Positions 54,283-62,629 of a stretch of 64,000 bases of DNA are shown piece after piece. Below the pieces are notes generated by a model. It made no database searches and was not told the origin of the DNA. It worked only from the letters and a program-made list of their open reading frames with translations. Position numbers and translations under genes: made by a program. The first letter of the stretch is position 1; the number at the start of each line of letters is the position of its first letter. Origin of the DNA: Methanogenium organophilum (lineage in GTDB: Archaea; Halobacteriota; Methanomicrobia; Methanomicrobiales; Methanomicrobiaceae); NCBI RefSeq assembly GCF_026684035.1, contig NZ_CP113361.1, positions 868,001 through 932,000 of the forward strand, in the 5' to 3' direction.

Positions 54283-55509
54283 TTAATACTGCCGCATAAT
54301 CCTGATTGCACAGAATTCCCCACACATCGTGCACTCATCCTCTTCATCGGAAAATGCCTGTGCCCGGGCGGGATCAAGGGCATGGACAATCTGGCCTTTC
54401 GGATCCAGTGTCGCTCTGATATGTGCGATCTTTTTGTCTTTGGCATCTTTCCCGTACTTCACGGTATCACCAATATGGGCCGCAATTTTAAAGGCGATCA
54501 GCCCCTCCTTCACTGCTTCCGGGTTCGGAAGACCTAGATGTTCAGCAGGCGTAATATAGCAGAGATAATCGGCACCGGCAGTGCTTGCCATACTTCCACC
54601 GACACATCCCGCGATATGGTCGTACCCTGCGGCGATGTCTGTCGGCAGGGGACCTGCAACAAAAAGCGGGAATGGCGACTGTTTCTTATATTGCTTCACA
54701 TACTTCGAGATCCGGTCGCTGCGGATATGCCCCCCGCATCCTTCAATGATCACCTGAACGCCATTTTCATGGGCACGGTGCGCAAGGGCGATATTCTGCC
54801 GCAGTTCTTCGAGCTGCATCCGGTCCCGGCAGTCATGGATGCAACCGGATCGTGCTGTATTCCCGAGAGAGAGGACAATATCACGCTTCTTACAGAGAGA
54901 AAGCACTTCGTCAAAACGCTCGACAAAGGGATTCTCGCATTCGTTAATCAGCATAAATGCGCTCGTGATCGAACCGCCTTTCGAGACCATCCCAAGGATC
55001 CGTTTATTCTTACGGAATGACTCCAACATGGCCCTGTTCACGCAATGGACAACAATCGAGCTGACTCCTTCGTCAGCATGTCTGCGAAGCGTGGCAAAAA
55101 TATCATCGTCAGTCATCTCTTTCAGGCCGTTTTCGACAGCCGCCGGGTAGACCGGGACAGTCGTTATGGGCAGAGTGGAATTTTCAAATACTGCTTTCCG
55201 GATGGCGTTAATGTCCCCTCCCATGGACAGGTCGCTTATCGTGTCGGCACCGAACATTTCGGCGATCCGGACTTTTTCAATCTCGTCCTCCACGCTGACT
55301 TTTCCGGTTGAAGTACCAAGATTGACATTGATCTTGGTCGATAGCCCGGCACCGATGCCGGTCATGCGGTCGTCGCGCTGCATGATCACAATGCTGCCCT
55401 CCGCTATCCGCTCAGCGATGATTTCCGGACTGATTCCCTCAGCATGGGAGAGAGCTTCCATCTGGTGTGTTATTATCCCGTTTTCTGCATACCTGACAAG
55501 TGAATCCAT
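54283..55509 (-). CDS. thiC: Phosphomethylpyrimidine synthase ThiC
   Basis: Radical-SAM enzyme that makes hydroxymethylpyrimidine phosphate from aminoimidazole ribotide for thiamine. Matching blocks are GIGAGLSTKINVNLGTST, ADTISDLSMGG, TTVPVYPAAV, SKGGSITSAFM, VIIEGCGGHI and ITPAEHLGLPN. The C-terminal cluster reads CTMCGEFC, which is one residue shorter than the common CX2CX4C. The length of 408 residues suits archaeal ThiC. I see no thiamine riboswitch in the upstream region. A paralog elsewhere in the genome is possible. Confidence 0.92.
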   Translation of the reverse strand: MDSLVRYAENGIITHQMEALSHAEGISPEIIAERIAEGSIVIMQRDDRMTGIGAGLSTKINVNLGTSTGKVSVEDEIEKVRIAEMFGADTISDLSMGGDINAIRKAVFENSTLPITTVPVYPAAVENGLKEMTDDDIFATLRRHADEGVSSIVVHCVNRAMLESFRKNKRILGMVSKGGSITSAFMLINECENPFVERFDEVLSLCKKRDIVLSLGNTARSGCIHDCRDRMQLEELRQNIALAHRAHENGVQVIIEGCGGHIRSDRISKYVKQYKKQSPFPLFVAGPLPTDIAAGYDHIAGCVGGSMASTAGADYLCYITPAEHLGLPNPEAVKEGLIAFKIAAHIGDTVKYGKDAKDKKIAHIRATLDPKGQIVHALDPARAQAFSDEEDECTMCGEFCAIRIMRQY

Positions 55510-55807
55510 ATTATATTCCCCGGTATTTCTCTATAATTTTAGCCAGCCCAAATACGATCTAAATAATCTGCAAAAGAGTGGATCGATATAATCTGTGGGT
55601 GCTGCAATATGCCAAAATATCACAAAAACATCCGTAACAGTATACATGCCCTCAAATCAAAAGAATGTTCTGATCCTGCAGTCACCACACACGATACCGA
55701 CATCTCGAAATCCCCATATACGGCAAACAAAACCAGAAGACGCCATTTCAGGCTGATATTGGGATGTCGGCAAATCGCCTGTCAATCCATTCAATCGGAC
55801 GTGTGGT
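55510..55807. other. Upstream region of thiC
   Basis: No gene is seen. The minus-strand thiC promoter should lie within the AT-rich first 100 bases. I find no CUGAGA/ACCUGA boxes of a thiamine riboswitch on the minus strand. Confidence 0.4.
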
Positions 55808-55994
55808 TCAAAAGGTTCCTGTCGTCGTCGGTGCGATGGCAGGTCCCGCTTCAATTCCTACATCGGTGCCCACCGGTTTGGCAATTGAGATTGCCATAAG
55901 GCCTGCAAGACAGCCGATGAAGTAACATGCCCAGAGCCCATAGAATGCCGGGGATTTGAGCGTCAGCGACCGGTAATATTCGCAGGCTTTTTCC
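55808..55994 (-). pseudogene. Fragment of an MFS (oxalate/formate-type) transporter
   Basis: The minus-strand frame encodes SLTLKSPAFYGLWACYFIGCLAGLMAISIAKPVGTDVGIEAG and then stops at 55808-55810. SPAFYGLWxxYFxGCLAGLMxIxxAKPVG is typical of the seventh helix of OFA-family antiporters. The rest of the protein is missing on both sides, and a TAA lies just upstream in frame. It is a leftover of a lost transporter. Confidence 0.6.
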
Positions 55995-56504
55995 TCACCG
56001 GGTTACCGGCCGGGGTGTGACCCCTCCCCATCCCAGACCACGAAACACACATGCCGCAAGGCCGACATTCAGTGCAATCACACATGCGTAGACAAGACCG
56101 TTGGAGAGAGGAGTGTGCCAGAAAAGTACCGGAACCATAGAGAGGCCGGACCAGACGAGGAGATACGGGAGAAAAAAACCAACGGCTGATACCAGAATGT
56201 CGCAAATGAGAATACGGGTGAACCGCACGTCCCCATCGAACCAATCGGAAAACACAAAGGGAGGGATGAGCACTGCCATGGGCACCACGAATATCAGTGC
56301 CCCGACGAGAAGCATCGGGGTATCAACTGGCATTAAAAGGGCAAATCCCGCTGCCATGACAAGGGCGGGGAGCCCGATACAAATCATCCGGTTTTTTGTC
56401 CGGCTGAGGACGGCATAGACGATGGAGAGCAGCACAACGCCCATAATACAGGCGACAATCTCAAAGAGTATCACCATGCCCAGAAAGCCTTCAACGTTAC
56501 TCAT
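55995..56504 (-). CDS. Polytopic membrane protein, unknown
   Basis: A 169-residue protein with five predicted helices (about 9-31, 42-58, 64-85, 97-120, 136-155) and few charged residues. No family is recognised. Codon use and hydrophobic pattern look genuine. It precedes the MFS remnant on the same strand. Confidence 0.65.
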   Translation of the reverse strand: MSNVEGFLGMVILFEIVACIMGVVLLSIVYAVLSRTKNRMICIGLPALVMAAGFALLMPVDTPMLLVGALIFVVPMAVLIPPFVFSDWFDGDVRFTRILICDILVSAVGFFLPYLLVWSGLSMVPVLFWHTPLSNGLVYACVIALNVGLAACVFRGLGWGGVTPRPVTR

Positions 56505-56801
56505 ACCCTGTTCTTCCGGAATAATGCTGGGGCATGGCTTTTCATATATCTATTGGGTGTTTCCCGGCAGGCAGTCACAAAAACGGTCAGGAAGAGTCCT
56601 GTGATTGTAGCTTTTCGTATGAATGATGCCCTTCGGGTGGAATTGGAGAGAAGGAGTCAGACCACAGTAACCGGATCAGACTCTCATTCCATGGAGATCT
56701 TTTTTCCCCCATATCGATTTTGATCATTAAACGGTGACATAATCAGAATATCCCGGAAAATGAGAGAAAAGGTGAATGATACATCCCGGATGAACAGGTC
56801 A
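56505..56801. other. Intergenic region, about 300 bp
   Basis: No supported gene is seen between the membrane-protein gene and the end of the first propeller gene. Confidence 0.4.
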
Positions 56802-58028
56802 TTATCTCTTTTTCAGAATCGCAAAACCCACAATTCCGGCGATAAGAACGGATACAAGAACGACCAAACCGATTGGATTTTTCTGTGGAGAATGATTTTG
56901 TACCACACTGTCCGAAATATCTGTGACACCAGGTGTGTTTTTCGCAGCTATAGTAGTCGGAATCGTCCCAGATATTGCGGTTAACCATTCCACCCTCGGT
57001 GAGTAACGGTGCCATAGCACCAGTCCACCCTCAAAGTCTGTGATTCCTGCAACCTCTGATGCAATATCGCTGAAGGTTGCTGTCCCGATATCATATACCC
57101 GGATTGTACCGGTATTCGGATTATCGTAATCGACTTCCGGCTCGTTTACATAGACGACGGTCTCACCCGAGATGAACGGTTTTGAATATCCCTCCATTGT
57201 TTCAAGAGAGGTCGTCATGCCGGAAGCCAAATCCGTCAGTATGATTTCACTCCCTTTCATTGGAATATAACTCCCGTTATTCCACGACGGAGCGTGCAAT
57301 GCCTTCATCCATACAACCGTATCACCGGAAATATCTGCCGTGCCAAAGGTTTTGTCCGATCTGCTCTCTGGAATAACAGTGTCCTCACCGGTAGAGATGG
57401 TATAGACATGGATTTCCCGCCCGGATTCCCCGTCCGTCCGGTCGCACCCCCATACGATACGGTCACCGTCGATGGCAAGACCCTGGATCATATCCCCTGA
57501 ACGAAAGATTCTTTCGTTCGTGCCGGTTGAAAGCGTATGGAGGACAAGATCGTCACCTCCACAATTTTCGCGTAGTATCACGTGGTCCCCGTCAGCGGCA
57601 ATATCAGTCACTCTTGGTTCAATGTTGTTGTAAAAGCCGGTCGAATAGAGAATTCGCTTTTCTCCGGTGGCCAGATCATATTCATATACCGTTTTGGTCC
57701 GCGAAGTCCAGAGTTCCGAAGTGTCATACCCGGTGTAATAAACTCGTCCTTCAGTGATCTCCAGTGATTCGATATCCATGGTATCATTCGCAAGGGGGAC
57801 ACGCCGGTACAGCGCCATGTCAGGACTGTACACCATAATTGCCGGAGGACTGGAACCACCCACATATGTTGCAATCAGATTGTCGTCAATACACATATGA
57901 ACCTGAGCGGTAGCCGAAGCCTGGACAGGTATACGGACATCCGAGGGTTCTGCAAGACAGGGAACAACAGATACAGTACAAAAGAATAGTAACAGAAAAA
58001 TAAAACACAATTTTTGGGAAAATTTCAT
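56802..58028 (-). CDS. Membrane-anchored beta-propeller protein, copy A
   Basis: A 408-residue surface protein. A signal peptide (LCFIFLLLFFCTVSVVPCLA) is followed by TolB/WD-like blades (VTDIAADGDHVILRE, GLAIDGDRIVWGCDRTDG, ADISGDTVVWMKA). A Ser/Thr-rich linker and the C-terminal helix IGLVVLVSVLIAGIVGFAI with a Lys/Lys/Arg end anchor it. It is 29 bases downstream of the small secreted protein of copy A, and GAGG precedes its ATG. It is a close paralog of the gene at 58730-59914, with near-identical blocks such as EVDYDNPNTGTIRVYDIG. It may bind a ligand or partner at the cell surface. Confidence 0.88.
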   Translation of the reverse strand: MKFSQKLCFIFLLLFFCTVSVVPCLAEPSDVRIPVQASATAQVHMCIDDNLIATYVGGSSPPAIMVYSPDMALYRRVPLANDTMDIESLEITEGRVYYTGYDTSELWTSRTKTVYEYDLATGEKRILYSTGFYNNIEPRVTDIAADGDHVILRENCGGDDLVLHTLSTGTNERIFRSGDMIQGLAIDGDRIVWGCDRTDGESGREIHVYTISTGEDTVIPESRSDKTFGTADISGDTVVWMKALHAPSWNNGSYIPMKGSEIILTDLASGMTTSLETMEGYSKPFISGETVVYVNEPEVDYDNPNTGTIRVYDIGTATFSDIASEVAGITDFEGGLVLWHRYSPRVEWLTAISGTIPTTIAAKNTPGVTDISDSVVQNHSPQKNPIGLVVLVSVLIAGIVGFAILKKR

Positions 58029-58057
58029 AATTGATCCTCAAAATGGGTTATTTTCCT

Positions 58058-58489
58058 TCATGAATAACTAACCGGGTCTGCAGTGACGATGATACCTGAC
58101 CGAATGGATTGAATGCTACCGCTCATAATTCCTGCAAGGATTGACCCGTCCGGGTCGTCAACAGGCTGGCTGTTCTCATCAAAGATCTTGGGACCGGGAG
58201 TCACAACCTCCGGGGCAAGGCTTGGATCTACCCACTGATAGGGCCTGCTCCACATTTCTTCGAGCAGCTTTGGATCAACGTTTGCTTTGATCTTTTCGTA
58301 ATTTTCCTCAGTGTACGCGATCTTCGCCAGTTCACCACGTGTAAGCTCCTCTCCCCAGTGTTCATTCAGCCATTTCATTCCCTCTTCTGTGTATGTGCCA
58401 GATATTTCAAAGGCGCTTACAGAAGGGGCGACGAATACCAGCAGGACCATGAGTCCTGCAAGCATTGTTAGCGTTCGTGATCGGTTCAT
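58058..58489 (-). CDS. Secreted small protein, copy A (C-terminally shortened)
   Basis: A 143-residue secreted protein of unknown family. A signal peptide (MNRSRTLTMLAGLMVLLVFV) is followed by the module ISGTYTEEGMKWLNEHWGEE ... EENYEKIKANVDPKLLEEMW shared with two other proteins here. It ends at ADPVSYS, where copy B continues for another 91 residues. Copy A has an exact in-frame 273-bp deletion between TTATTC repeats, keeping the final Ser and stop. The start at 58489 follows GTGAAG. Upstream ATGs at 58504 and beyond are rejected because the two copies differ there by a one-base indel. Confidence 0.82.
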   Translation of the reverse strand: MNRSRTLTMLAGLMVLLVFVAPSVSAFEISGTYTEEGMKWLNEHWGEELTRGELAKIAYTEENYEKIKANVDPKLLEEMWSRPYQWVDPSLAPEVVTPGPKIFDENSQPVDDPDGSILAGIMSGSIQSIRSGIIVTADPVSYS

Positions 58490-58630
58490 TTTCTTCACGT
58501 CCATCCTGGCCGGATCTGCCCGGCCGGGTCTGCTGTCAAAGTCGTTGGAGAAGATGAGTGACATGGTAATCCGGCTCTTTCCCCTGACCCGACAATTACC
58601 GATTTTCTTTATTATTAAATACCTTTTATT
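58490..58630 (-). promoter_or_regulatory. Promoter and structured leader, copy A
   Basis: This block is nearly identical to 60651-60790. It has a TATA-like TATTTAATAATAAAG (minus strand, about 58609-58623). A leader follows containing a GC-rich hairpin with arms at 58520-58528 and 58505-58513 (one mismatch) around a 6-base loop, ending about 15 bases before the ATG. Confidence 0.6.
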
Positions 58631-58729
58631 CCAGAACGCTCTACACATAGAATATCGTAACCATAGACAATAGTGAAAAAACTGTTTGTGAAAGATATCC
58701 AGGTGTTGAAAAAGAAGAAATTCTGGTTA

Positions 58730-59914
58730 CTATCTTCTGCGTATAGCCACATAACCAGCAATTCCTGTTGTGAGTGCCACTATGACCGTGAAAGGATTGC
58801 CAGGACTTGTCTGTGTCGTAGTCTCTGCAGGTGCCGGGGATGTCACCGCCGGAATCATCCCTGAGAGAGAGGTGAGCCAGTCAGACCTTGGTGAGGACTT
58901 GTGCCAGATAACCAGTCCACCCTCAAAGTCAGTGAACCCTGCAACCTCTGATGCAATATCACTGAAGCTAGATGTCCCGATATCATAAACCCGGATCGTT
59001 CCGGTATTCGGATTGTCGTAATCAACTTCCGGTTTTTTCACATAGACAACCGTATCGTCGGAAATATACGGGGAGCTCAGTGCATTGATGATTTCGATAG
59101 AAAACGTCTTTCCCGTTGACAGGTTGGTCAAACGGATATCCCCACCTGCAGTCGTAAGACTCGGGTATCCCAGTGATGTATCCGGTTCCTCTGCTGTTCT
59201 AATCCAGACAACCCGGTCACCTGAAATATCACCATATCCCAATGTTCTGATTGACTGACTTTCTGGAATGATATCATCCTCACCGGTAGAAACAGTGTAT
59301 ACATGAATCTCCCGCCCTGGTTCCCCATCGGTCCGTTCGCATCCCCACATGATCCGGTCACCATCTATAGCAAGGCCATAAATAATGTCTCTGGAACCGA
59401 AGATTATCTGATTCGTGCCGGTTGAAAGAGTATGCAGTATGAGATCCTGATCATTAACTCCCCCGCGTAATACTACATGATCCCCATCAGCGGCAATATT
59501 TGTGACTCTTTGTTGAGGACCTGTAGTGTTGTAGATTGTCCGTTGTTCTTCGATAGCAAGATCAAACGCATAGACGGTTTCTGTTCGTGAATAAGACGGT
59601 TCGGTAGAGTCGTATTCGGAGTAATAGATTCTGCCGTCAGAAAATTCCAAAGAGTCAAGATCCATTTGATCACTGGAAAGAGGGATACTTTGGTACAAGG
59701 TACCATCAGCATTGAATACCATTATTGCCGCAGGTACGGAGCTACTTACATATGTGGCAACAAGATTGTTGTCGATATGGCTGTCAATCCAGTCCATATC
59801 TGAACCTCCAATTGGCATACAGATATCTGAGGATGCAGCGAGGCCGGGCATGATAGCTAATGAACAAAAAGAAATTAGCAAAAAGATAAAGGACATTTTC
59901 CCTGATAGGTTCAT
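58730..59914 (-). CDS. Membrane-anchored beta-propeller protein, copy B
   Basis: A 394-residue paralog of the copy A propeller with the same layout. It has a signal peptide (MSFIFLLISFCSLAIMPGLA), blades with VTNIAADGDHVVLRG, GLAIDGDRIMWGCERTDG and YGDISGDRVVWIRT, a Thr-rich linker and a C-terminal helix (NPFTVIVALTTGIAGYVAI) with an Arg tail. The two copies differ throughout, so the duplication is not recent, although some blocks are conserved almost exactly. It starts 34 bases after the small secreted protein of copy B. A run of T residues at about 59930-59936 lies between them. Confidence 0.88.
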   Translation of the reverse strand: MNLSGKMSFIFLLISFCSLAIMPGLAASSDICMPIGGSDMDWIDSHIDNNLVATYVSSSVPAAIMVFNADGTLYQSIPLSSDQMDLDSLEFSDGRIYYSEYDSTEPSYSRTETVYAFDLAIEEQRTIYNTTGPQQRVTNIAADGDHVVLRGGVNDQDLILHTLSTGTNQIIFGSRDIIYGLAIDGDRIMWGCERTDGEPGREIHVYTVSTGEDDIIPESQSIRTLGYGDISGDRVVWIRTAEEPDTSLGYPSLTTAGGDIRLTNLSTGKTFSIEIINALSSPYISDDTVVYVKKPEVDYDNPNTGTIRVYDIGTSSFSDIASEVAGFTDFEGGLVIWHKSSPRSDWLTSLSGMIPAVTSPAPAETTTQTSPGNPFTVIVALTTGIAGYVAIRRR

Positions 59915-59948
59915 AAATAATTACTCCGGTAAAAAAATAGGTATTCCT

Positions 59949-60650
59949 TCATGAATAATAGTATGAAGGAGACCACGTGCTTCCACTTGCAGTTGGATTC
60001 GTTGATTGTGCAACTGTCTGGGATTGGTACAGGGTGTCATGAACCGGGCTCCGAGCGCCGGATGTCAATAATGTTATACGAGGATCGTTATCATAGCCAT
60101 ATTTAACATTGTATGATGTAGACAGCCAATCTCCGTTCCCGTGAAGTTGGGATTCAACTCTTAGAGAACCAACATATACTTCGCCATATACATATCCGCT
60201 GCCACCATGCCTGATGTACCCTCCGGAATAACTCACCGGGTCTGCTGTGACGACGATGCCTGACCGAATGGATTTAATACTACCATCCATGATCCCTGCA
60301 AGGATGGACCCGTCCGGGTCGTCAACAGGCTGGCTGTTCTCATCAAAGATCTTCGGGCCGGGAGTAACAACCTCCGGGGGATAGCGGTCTCCCCAGAAAT
60401 AAGGCTGGCTCCATATTTCTTCGAGCAGTTTTGCGTCAACATTTGCCTTTATTTTCTCATAATTTTCCTCGGTGTACGCGATCTTCGCCAGTTCACCCAG
60501 TGTAATCTCCTCTCCCCAGTGTTCATTCAGCCATTTCTGACCATCTTCTGTGTACGTGCCCGATATTTCAAAAGCGCTCACAGAAGGGGCGACGAATACC
60601 AGCAGAACCATGAGTCCTGCAAGCATTGCTAGTGTTCGTGACCGGTTCAT
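59949..60650 (-). CDS. Secreted small protein, copy B (full length)
   Basis: A 233-residue secreted protein with the same signal peptide and N-terminal module as copy A (ISGTYTEDGQKWLNEHWGEE, LGELAKIAYTEENYEKIKAN). It keeps a C-terminal region of about 100 residues, rich in Gly, Ser and Tyr (YIRHGGSGYVYGEVYVG, ending SGSTWSPSYYYS), that looks beta-rich. No family is recognised. It is the intact version against which the copy A deletion can be read. The ATG at 60650 is the first with a good site (GTGAA) and is the start of the signal peptide. Confidence 0.82.
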   Translation of the reverse strand: MNRSRTLAMLAGLMVLLVFVAPSVSAFEISGTYTEDGQKWLNEHWGEEITLGELAKIAYTEENYEKIKANVDAKLLEEIWSQPYFWGDRYPPEVVTPGPKIFDENSQPVDDPDGSILAGIMDGSIKSIRSGIVVTADPVSYSGGYIRHGGSGYVYGEVYVGSLRVESQLHGNGDWLSTSYNVKYGYDNDPRITLLTSGARSPVHDTLYQSQTVAQSTNPTASGSTWSPSYYYS

Positions 60651-61080
60651 TTTTTTCACGTCCATCCCGGCCGGATCTGCCCGGCCGGGTCTGCTGTCAA
60701 AGCCATATGGAAGATGAGTAACATGGTAATCCGGCTCTTCCCTCTGACCCAACGATTACCGATTTTCTTTATTATTAAATACGTTTTATTTCAGATCAAT
60801 CTACATATCTTTTGAAAAACATTCCATTCCACATTTCTAAAAAGATTCAATTAAATACAGGCTTCAAATCCCTTTTCTACCAATTTCAGAATCATATCTT
60901 TCTAATTTATGAGAAAGAAAGCACGTACCCGGATGTGATCCGGGGCAGAACACCTCCCATCATGATGCTCAATATATCGGCGATATGTAGAGGGATTGGG
61001 AATAATCTATTTATAAATATGTATGGAATACTGAAACAATTCAGGGGACTCAGGGAACCCCGGATGAGGAGCACAAGCAG
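60651..61080. promoter_or_regulatory. Divergent promoter region with leader of copy B
   Basis: The left part (60651-60790) is the copy B leader: TATTTAATAATAAAG near 60769-60783 and a perfect 9-bp GC hairpin at 60666-60689 with a 6-base loop. The right part serves the plus-strand gene at 61081, with TATA element TTTATAAATAT at 61010-61020 and GAGGAG at about 61064-61069. The AT-rich middle holds no gene. Confidence 0.6.
60666..60689 (-). other. Perfect 9-bp leader hairpin, copy B
   Basis: Arms CCCGGCCGG (60666-60674) and CCGGCCGGG (60681-60689) flank ATCTGC. It ends 15 bases before the start codon and could control translation. Copy A keeps the arms at 58505-58513 and 58520-58528 with one mismatch. 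Confidence 0.55.
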
Positions 61081-61797
61081 ATGAACACCAGGTACCTGAC
61101 TGTCGGGGCTTTGATGGCACTTCTTTTTCTGTCTGCCGGAGTTGCAGCTTTTCAGATCTCAGGGGAATATACCGAAGAAGGGATGGCATGGCTGAATGAA
61201 CACTGGGGGGAGAATATCACCGTAGGAGACGTCGCACGGATTGCCTATACCACAGAGAATTACGAAAAAATGAAGGCAAACGTTGAACCGGAACTTCTCG
61301 AAGAAATGTGGAGCAGGCCCTACCACTGGGGCAGTCGTCAGCCGGGGTACTCAGAAGAACATCCCGAATGCCCGTTCGGTGCCACCGCATGTGACGAGAA
61401 CGGTCCGGTGAACATCCGGGAACTGAACCTCTCACAGAAACAGGAGATGGGCCTGGAGAATGCGGTGACCGATACGAGCGGCTACATTGTCATCGGGTAT
61501 ATGGACAAGTCCATTAAAGAGGGAGAGATGAAACCCTTTCACCGCCGGATGCCGGAGAATCTCAGCCGGTTCACGTATGATCTGCTCTGGGGAAATACCG
61601 AGGATTCCCTGAAACTGACCATCTTTGCCCCGGACGGGGTGATGGGGCCCTATTATGACGACAGCGACGGGAGGAAAAACGGCAGGATTTATCTACAGAT
61701 CTCCCGCCCGGATGGTATCGAACCGGGTGACTGGTACGCGGTTGTCGAAGGAGAACAGGTTGACGGTACCTGCCAGTTCATGCTGCTTGTCGTGTGA
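61081..61797 (+). CDS. Secreted protein with the same N-terminal module, third homologue
   Basis: A 238-residue secreted protein. The signal peptide (YLTVGALMALLFLSAGVAA) is followed by the shared module (FQISGEYTEEGMAWLNEHWG, ARIAYTTENYEKMKANVEPE, LLEEMWSRPYHWG), at about 60% identity by eye to copies A and B. The C-terminal part is different. It contains CPFGATACDENG, which could form a disulfide, and a beta-rich end resembling bacterial pre-peptidase C-terminal domains (DSLKLTIFAPDGVMGPYYDD, GDWYAVVEGEQ). It shares an operon with the membrane winged-helix regulator 10 bases downstream. The start follows GAGGAG. Confidence 0.85.
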   Translation: MNTRYLTVGALMALLFLSAGVAAFQISGEYTEEGMAWLNEHWGENITVGDVARIAYTTENYEKMKANVEPELLEEMWSRPYHWGSRQPGYSEEHPECPFGATACDENGPVNIRELNLSQKQEMGLENAVTDTSGYIVIGYMDKSIKEGEMKPFHRRMPENLSRFTYDLLWGNTEDSLKLTIFAPDGVMGPYYDDSDGRKNGRIYLQISRPDGIEPGDWYAVVEGEQVDGTCQFMLLVV

Positions 61798-61807
61798 GGC
61801 GTGAGAG

Positions 61808-62629
61808 ATGATTTATCCACGATTAACGAATCTGGTTCTTCTTCTGGCTATTGTGGCCATGATGTCCCCTGTTGTCACTGCCGTTGAAACAGGCGGCTAT
61901 GTGGTCGAACCGGCGTATGATATCTACCCGGAATACAGCGATGTCTATTTTACTCCGCGTTCAAATGAGACGGTGCTCCTCAATGAACCGGAACCCGCAC
62001 CCATCCAGATAAACGATCTGCCCCCCTGGGTATTGATACTCCTGGGCATTATTGCAGTAACGCCGGGTGTTGCCTTTCTGGGCAAATACCTGTCAGCAAC
62101 CAATCTACCCATCATCGGGGGATTCAAAAGAGTATCCCGGAACAATATTCTCGATAATTCTTCCCGCAGGATGATCTATTCCTGTGTAACAGAGAACCCC
62201 GGAATCCAGCTCTCGGACCTGAAACGCTCCACCGGGTTTAGCTACAAGAACCTGAGCTACCACCTCAATCTCCTCACGAATTATCACATGATTACCGCTG
62301 AAGAATGCAAGAATACAACCCGGTATTTTGAGAATTCAGGCAAATATTCACAGGAAGAGCGGGCGATGATGATGCATCTCATCCGCCCGAGTGACAGAAA
62401 AATAATAGAGACCGTCCTGCACCACCCCGGAATATCCCGCCGTGAGATCAGCAGTCATGTCGGAATCTCCGGTCCCTCGGTGAGCTGGCACATGCATTTC
62501 CTGATGGAAAACCATATTATCGAACAGAGAAAGGAGGGAAGAGTTTCTCGTCACTACCTCACAGGTGAGATGATGAACGTGTATGAGAATGTTTCAGGAC
62601 GGCTTGGTTCGTCCGTTCATTCGATATAG
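61808..62629 (+). CDS. Membrane-bound one-component winged-helix regulator
   Basis: A 273-residue regulator. A signal-like N-terminal helix (7-24), an external segment of about 48 residues and a second helix (73-93, PPWVLILLGIIAVTPGVAF) put the rest inside the cell. Two winged helices follow, at about 112-175 (MIYSCVTENPGIQLSDLKR, SYKNLSYHLNLL) and about 195-255 (IIETVLHHPGISRREISSH, SGPSVSWHMHFLMENHIIE). It should sense something outside and act directly on DNA. GAGG lies eight bases before the ATG. The upstream secreted protein and the divergent duplicated units are its natural candidate targets. Confidence 0.87.
   Translation: MIYPRLTNLVLLLAIVAMMSPVVTAVETGGYVVEPAYDIYPEYSDVYFTPRSNETVLLNEPEPAPIQINDLPPWVLILLGIIAVTPGVAFLGKYLSATNLPIIGGFKRVSRNNILDNSSRRMIYSCVTENPGIQLSDLKRSTGFSYKNLSYHLNLLTNYHMITAEECKNTTRYFENSGKYSQEERAMMMHLIRPSDRKIIETVLHHPGISRREISSHVGISGPSVSWHMHFLMENHIIEQRKEGRVSRHYLTGEMMNVYENVSGRLGSSVHSI

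Noticed and set aside
55510-55700. A thiamine riboswitch before thiC
   Set aside because: The expected conserved boxes are not visible on the minus strand upstream of the start codon.
58490-58648. A longer start for the copy A secreted protein, adding up to 53 residues
   Set aside because: Copies A and B differ by a one-base indel in this stretch, so the upstream frame is not conserved; the signal peptide begins at the ATG at 58489.
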